Shown: positions 60,151 to 64,000 of the stretch, piece after piece
Position numbering within the stretch: position 1 is the stretch's first letter
How the letters are laid out: every line of letters starts with the position of its first letter
Source of the DNA: Undaria pinnatifida
Lineage: Eukaryota > Sar > Phaeophyceae > Laminariales > Alariaceae
DNA length: 64,000 nucleotides
Reading direction: 5' to 3'
Assembly (NCBI GenBank): GCA_012845835.1
Contig: JABAKD010000019.1
Coordinates: 791,501 to 855,500 of the forward strand
Program-made: the position numbers and the translations under genes
The notes under the pieces: generated by a model
The model's input: only the letters and a program-made list of their open reading frames with translations
Databases searched by the model: none
Told to the model about the DNA's origin: nothing

Positions 60151-60657
60151 TGACGCCCCCCCTCCCCCTTTCCCCCCTCCCCCCTCCCCCCTCCCCCCTC
60201 CCCCCCTCCCCCCCTTCCCCCCTCCCCCCTCCCCCCCTCCCCCCTCCCCCCTCCCCCCCTCCCCCCCTCCCCACTCCCCACTCCCCCCTCCCCCCCTCCC
60301 CCCCTCCCCCCTCCCCCCCTCCCTTCCCCCCTCCCGCCTCCCCCCCTCCCGCCTCCCCCCTCCCCCCCACCCCCCCTTCCCCCCTCCCCCCTCCCCCCCT
60401 CCCCCCCCCCCCCCTCCCCCCTCCCCCCCTCCCCCCTCCCCCCTTCCCCCCTCCCCCCCTCCCCCCTCCCCCCCTCCCCCCTCCCCCCCTCCCCCCTCCC
60501 CCCCTCCCCCCTCCCCCCCTCCCCCCTCCCCCCCTCCCCCCTCCCCCCCTCCCCCCTCCCCCCCTCCCCCCTCCCCTCCTCCCCCCTCCCCCGCTTCCCC
60601 CTTCCCCTCCCTCTCCCCCTCCCTCGCTCCCCCCTCCCCCGCTCGCCCCTCCCCCCG
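60151..60657. repeat. C-rich 15 bp array (T C7 T C6)
   Basis: About 500 bases of almost only C with regular T. In the cleaner half (about 60410-60590) the period is 15 bp, TCCCCCCCTCCCCCC. The minus strand is a chain of G6-G7 runs. It directly follows the stop codon of the LINE-like fragment on the minus strand, so it may be that element's 3' tail or a repeat seeded by it. Proline-rich frames through it are artefacts of the period being divisible by three. Confidence 0.92.
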
Positions 60658-60661
60658 GCCG

Positions 60662-61265
60662 CTAAGTGATGCCGACGGTGGATGGCGCTGCCGCAGCCTT
60701 TGCGCGTTGCTCTGCAGCTTTGCGTCGCTCCTTTTCAAGCCAATTCCGCATGAACAACTCGACTCCCTCCTCTACTCGTCGAAACCATCTGCCGGCCTTC
60801 TGAGCAACCTTTCGCCACCCTTCGAATTTCATTCCAAAGACCGACATATCCTCCTTCAGATGAGCCATCCAGTCCTTCTCTTGCCCCCCTGAGCAGCCCT
60901 TACCCCCAACAAGCTCCCCAAACATCACCCTCTGTGGCAGACGCTCCTCCCCCATACGTGCTACGAATCCCGCAAACAGTATCCTCCGTTTGCACACTAC
61001 GGCCTCTATGCTCTCGGAAGCTGTCTTGGCAAGCGCGTCGGCGTACGATAGGGTGTGGTCGTCGCGCTTCCGGTTCCGCCATCCGAGGCATCGGAGGAGC
61101 ATGGCGTGGTGAACCCGTCGTAGCCTGTCATAGTCAGGCTTCTTCGGGCTCCACGTCATGCAAGCGTAAAGAAGTGTCTTGACCTCCTCCGCTTTCAGCA
61201 ACCGCACCTTCAACCGTAAGCACACACCCGGGCGATCATAGATTTCCGTGATACGTTCGTAGAAG
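60662..61265 (-). pseudogene. 3' fragment of a LINE-like non-LTR retrotransposon ORF2
   Basis: The open frame encodes about 188 to 200 residues with features of the extreme C-terminus of non-LTR retrotransposon polyproteins: a LLYACMTW segment, a RLRRVHHAMLLRCLGW segment, then RRILFAGFVARM and LPQRVMFGEL. A stop at about 61264-61266 precedes it, so the 5' part (endonuclease, reverse transcriptase catalytic motifs) is missing. 5' truncation is the usual outcome of LINE insertion. Confidence 0.8.
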
Positions 61266-61967
61266 GTCTAACAGGATTGTTATCATAAATAATAAACTCG
61301 AGTAGCATTTGTTGCGTAACATTGTTAGGTCGAGGGGTTTGCACACAAACATCGGCATGTTGGTTCTATTTAGAACCTGATACTTGAAAAAAACACCCTC
61401 CTCCTGCCTCCCGGCGCAAGGCAATGTAGGGAGAAGAACTCGAGCCACTAAGAGCATCATGCCCTCGCCTAGGTCATGCTCAAGGATCTTGTGGCTGGTG
61501 GCAATCGCATTCTTCCAGTCGTTGGGTACATCCTGGGCTTGGCAAGCGGCAAATTCTGGCATGGTATCATCACACACCTTGCCTGCTGGCTCTACTTTTG
61601 CGACTGCTGTGGATTCAAACGGGTTTGTGCCGATCAAAACTACTAGGTGAGACGGAGTGGGATGCATGTTCTGCTGTTCTGCAGTATAGTCCTGTAGGTG
61701 GTGATGTGTTGTTGTGCTGCTGTACTGCGCGCTGTGCTGCTGTGCTGCAGCACAGCTGTGCTGTGGTGCTGTTGTGCGGTTGGTTGTGGTGCTGAACTGC
61801 TTACTGTAATAGTGGCACAGTACTCCCGAAGTATGCCAGTTGCCGGCCCGTATGGCGGAGGAGAAAAAAAGGGCTGTACTCGTAGTACCACGGGTACCTG
61901 GTACAAGGGCTTCGCTCGCGGGCGGCTGGACGCCGCCTGCTACGCTCGCGGAAGGAGGAATGGACAT
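61236..61967 (-). CDS. Hypothetical ORF of 243 codons
   Basis: An ATG-started frame on the minus strand. The first part crosses the TGCTG array and is low complexity. The latter part (about 61640-61400) encodes a more protein-like stretch with NDWKNAIATSHKILEHDLGEG. No family is recognised. It overlaps the 5' end of the LINE-like fragment. It could hold one real exon, but the full frame is doubtful. Confidence 0.25.
   Translation of the reverse strand: MSIPPSASVAGGVQPPASEALVPGTRGTTSTALFFSSAIRAGNWHTSGVLCHYYSKQFSTTTNRTTAPQHSCAAAQQHSAQYSSTTTHHHLQDYTAEQQNMHPTPSHLVVLIGTNPFESTAVAKVEPAGKVCDDTMPEFAACQAQDVPNDWKNAIATSHKILEHDLGEGMMLLVARVLLPTLPCAGRQEEGVFFKYQVLNRTNMPMFVCKPLDLTMLRNKCYSSLLFMITILLDLLRTYHGNL
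61694..61797. repeat. Degenerate TGCTG repeat
   Basis: GTGCTGCTGTACTGC-like units fill about 100 bases, including the palindrome CTGTGCTGCAGCACAG. Confidence 0.75.
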
Positions 61968-62458
61968 TCAGTAGAAAGGCGGAAAAGAAGCACAAATGGC
62001 GCAACTGGCGACTTGAAAATGCCAAGAGGTCCATATATAGTACAACGGTACAGGATGGAGACGATAATGATTATGAGTTTGTTATTATCATCCATTCGCC
62101 CAGTCCATGATGGGCACGTCGGAGGACTTGCTTGGCATATCCTTCCACCTCTCAGGTAGCACCTGTACACTTATTAATAGCTCTCTCCAAGTCGATCATC
62201 AAAAATAAATTATCGCAGTGCATAAACACCAGGCACGCGCTTGTCAAGGATAGAGACAGGAAAACTACAACTTAAGATGTAAAGGAGCGCAGTGCCAAAA
62301 AAAACATGCTGGAAGCAGGAACTTGAACGCACACACCGCAAACATGTGAAGTACATTTGTATTCCTGAAGGACGAAGAGCACGCATTTAGGCATAGTTCT
62401 CAAAAAACGATGCTGGTATATATAAACCACAACTTAACGTTCTATAAAGAACGTGCTG
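61968..62458. other. Intergenic DNA 3' of a minus-strand gene
   Basis: No gene recognised. It should contain the 3' UTR of the minus-strand gene at 62459-63005. Confidence 0.45.
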
Positions 62459-63005
62459 TCAACATTGCTTCCGAAGGAGCATGCAGGCTTGCTTGGACTC
62501 TTCCTCCTCATCGGAGGTACCCAGCACCTTGCACTCTTGTTTTTTGTCGATGATCTTGTGGATCTGTCCACAAACGTTGAAGCATAGCGGGAGGACGTCG
62601 ATAAGTATGTGTAAAAAAGTATTCGTACTTCTCTCCAGCAGACGTCGTAACCATCCAAACTATTGGAGCTCCTTTCGTTGTTAGTAATTGTTGTGGTATT
62701 GTTGTACTTGCTCTTGGTACTTGGAAAAAGAGCCGCACTTCATAGACTATATCCGCACGCAATCCCCTAGTCTTGAGCAAGAGAGATGGATGTCTCGACT
62801 CGTGACACACAGAACGCAAGATAAGAGTAGAACGTACCTCGATGCCGAACGCCCTCGTGGCACCGTGGGAATGGAATGCGGGATGTATATCGATCAAGTG
62901 GTCGCCTGCCTTCTTCAGGAGGTCACCGACCTTGATGTCGCCGGTGCACTTCGTGTTTATGTCCTCGCCGACTTGGCGGCCCTCGGCGGCTGCTTCGCAG
63001 GGCTT
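62459..63005 (-). CDS. Last two exons of an unrecognised minus-strand gene (partial)
   Basis: The penultimate exon is 63005-62838 (168 bases, phase 0 at both ends). It has a strong acceptor, TTGTCGTTTGCAG before AAG, and a strong donor, GAG followed by GTACGT. The last exon is 62632-62459 (174 bases including TGA), with a weaker acceptor, CTGCTGGAG. The encoded tail contains GEDINTKCTGDIKVGDLLKKAG, then LIDVLPLCFNVCGQIHK and a Glu-rich, Cys-containing end (LLRKQC). Codon quality and matching phases make it a likely gene. Earlier exons were not found with confidence to the right. Function unknown; the six cysteines suggest disulfides or metal binding, which is inference. Confidence 0.55.
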
Positions 63006-63459
63006 CTGCAAACGACAACAACGGATGGGAATACCTAGCGTTCAGTGAATGTTCAAAATAGTAAGGCCACGTAGCCGTCGTCGATTTCCAAAGTTTGAAA
63101 GGAAGTCGTACAATTTAACACTGTTGTAATGAAAGCGGTCGTTTATGGGCAAAGCCCTGCGTGGTACCACAATGTTGCTAACACCTATAAAACCACCACT
63201 GGGACAGGAACGAACGGGATTCACAGTCGCAACTGGTAAGCGTAAGCCCCGGTATACTGCTATATAAGGCCTACCGGCGGAATACCGACAACGAAGGGTA
63301 AGAAACAGTACCTGCTGTATATATTGTTCGGTACTACTCTATTACTGCTGCTATCAACACTATTACGACCGACGTGTACTGCGATTCCTGAAGAGGTTGC
63401 GCACCCTATTTGTACTCGTTGATACAAAGAGTTTATGTGGTTGTATGAAAAATGAGTAA
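63006..63459. other. Unassigned DNA between gene exons and satellite
   Basis: No further exon of the minus-strand gene could be fixed. A plus-strand AACTG/GTAAGC at about 63236 is donor-like but isolated. Confidence 0.35.
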
Positions 63460-64000
63460 CAGTAGTAGTACACCGCGTCACTACATGAACAACTCGCTAA
63501 CCCCAATCATGGGACTGCTCTCCAGCATTACCATGGTTAACTTCAGCTTCTGTTTACTGCTATATATCAACCTCCAGTGTGTACTGCGACTGGTGCTGAT
63601 GGGATCATGCTGCTGTGTTATTTATCACTGCATGGACCATTACAACCCTGGCAGATCCCCGTGATGAGACTTGCCCGTTTTCATTGCGTCTTACATGTAT
63701 ATATACCACGTAGTCGTGGTCGTACATCCAAAACGTGTGTTTATATCACAGCACAAAGCGTCACTGCATGGACCACTTGTTCAACCCCCGCTTACCCCGA
63801 TGACGGGACTGCCGCGTACTCGTAGTCGTACATACATGAAGTGTGTTTGGCTGTACGTATGAAAAAGAAATCGTATCACACAGCGTCACTGCATACGTCT
63901 AGACCTGAGTGTTTGTACAATTCCCGCTTATACCCCGATGACGGGACTGCCCCGTACACGTACTCGTACATGCAAAAAGTGTGTTTGTACGCATGAAAAA
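63460..64000. repeat. Satellite of about 125-150 bp units, running off the window
   Basis: At least four imperfect units each contain GCGTCACTGCATGGACC, a CCCCGATGACGGGACTGC core and GTACATACATGAAGTGTG. They begin near 63474, 63625, 63757 and 63882. The last unit ends at the window edge, so the array probably continues. Confidence 0.8.

Noticed and set aside
60080-60892. Long proline-rich (SPPPP)n frame resembling an extensin
   Set aside because: It follows the 15 bp C-rich array in frame only because 15 is divisible by three; several overlapping frames on both strands are equally open, and there is no sensible start or conserved end.
62290-62340. B-box-like motif on the minus strand near a T run
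   Set aside because: Spacing and stems do not fit a tRNA, and there is no A box at the proper distance.

Overview
The window looks like nuclear DNA of a eukaryote. It has spliceosomal introns, LTR and non-LTR retrotransposon remnants, non-autonomous DNA transposons and many degenerate satellites. The reverse-transcribing elements, the TTAGGG-type telomere-like stretches and the base composition would suit a stramenopile such as a brown alga, but that is a guess. No bacterial operon, tRNA, rRNA or CRISPR array was recognised.

The dominant structure is a tandem segmental duplication with a unit of about 24.3 kb. Copy A runs from the window edge (1) to 30355. Copy B runs from about 30356 to 54697. 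Both carry, in order: a non-autonomous LTR element of about 2.8 kb, a fold-back sequence, a seven-exon gene, a pyrimidine-rich array at the last exon, a 55-70 bp satellite, a 30 bp minisatellite, and a decayed Ty1/copia element on the minus strand. Only copy A holds a second copia element (4296-10694, TSD CACAC), and copy B keeps the empty site at 34957-34961. Only copy B holds a 269 bp MITE (42511-42779, TSD TGAA), which lies in an intron of the gene.

The main gene candidate is this duplicated gene (13182-20078 and 37498-44680, plus strand). All seven inferred exons join in phase, giving about 625 residues: a signal-peptide-like start, an acidic region with an internal duplication of about 70 residues, a glycine-rich linker and a helical C-terminal region. 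I recognise no known family. One intron appears to be GC-AG. A short exon exists in three tandem degenerate copies, one of which would introduce a stop if spliced in. The two gene copies are identical over about 1.84 kb and about 0.68 kb, while the DNA around these tracts differs by several percent. That pattern suggests gene conversion.

The right third (54698-64000) is single copy. It contains the 5' LTR of the minus-strand copia element, a Ty3/gypsy integrase remnant split by a second 269 bp MITE, a diverged solo-like LTR related to the intact copia element, AAAGG and C-rich simple arrays, the 3' end of a LINE-like element, the last two exons of a minus-strand gene, and a satellite that runs off the window end. 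The order of events can be read from the layout: the LTR elements inserted first, then the segmental duplication occurred, then the copia insertion in A and the MITE insertion in B, with homogenisation of parts of the gene.
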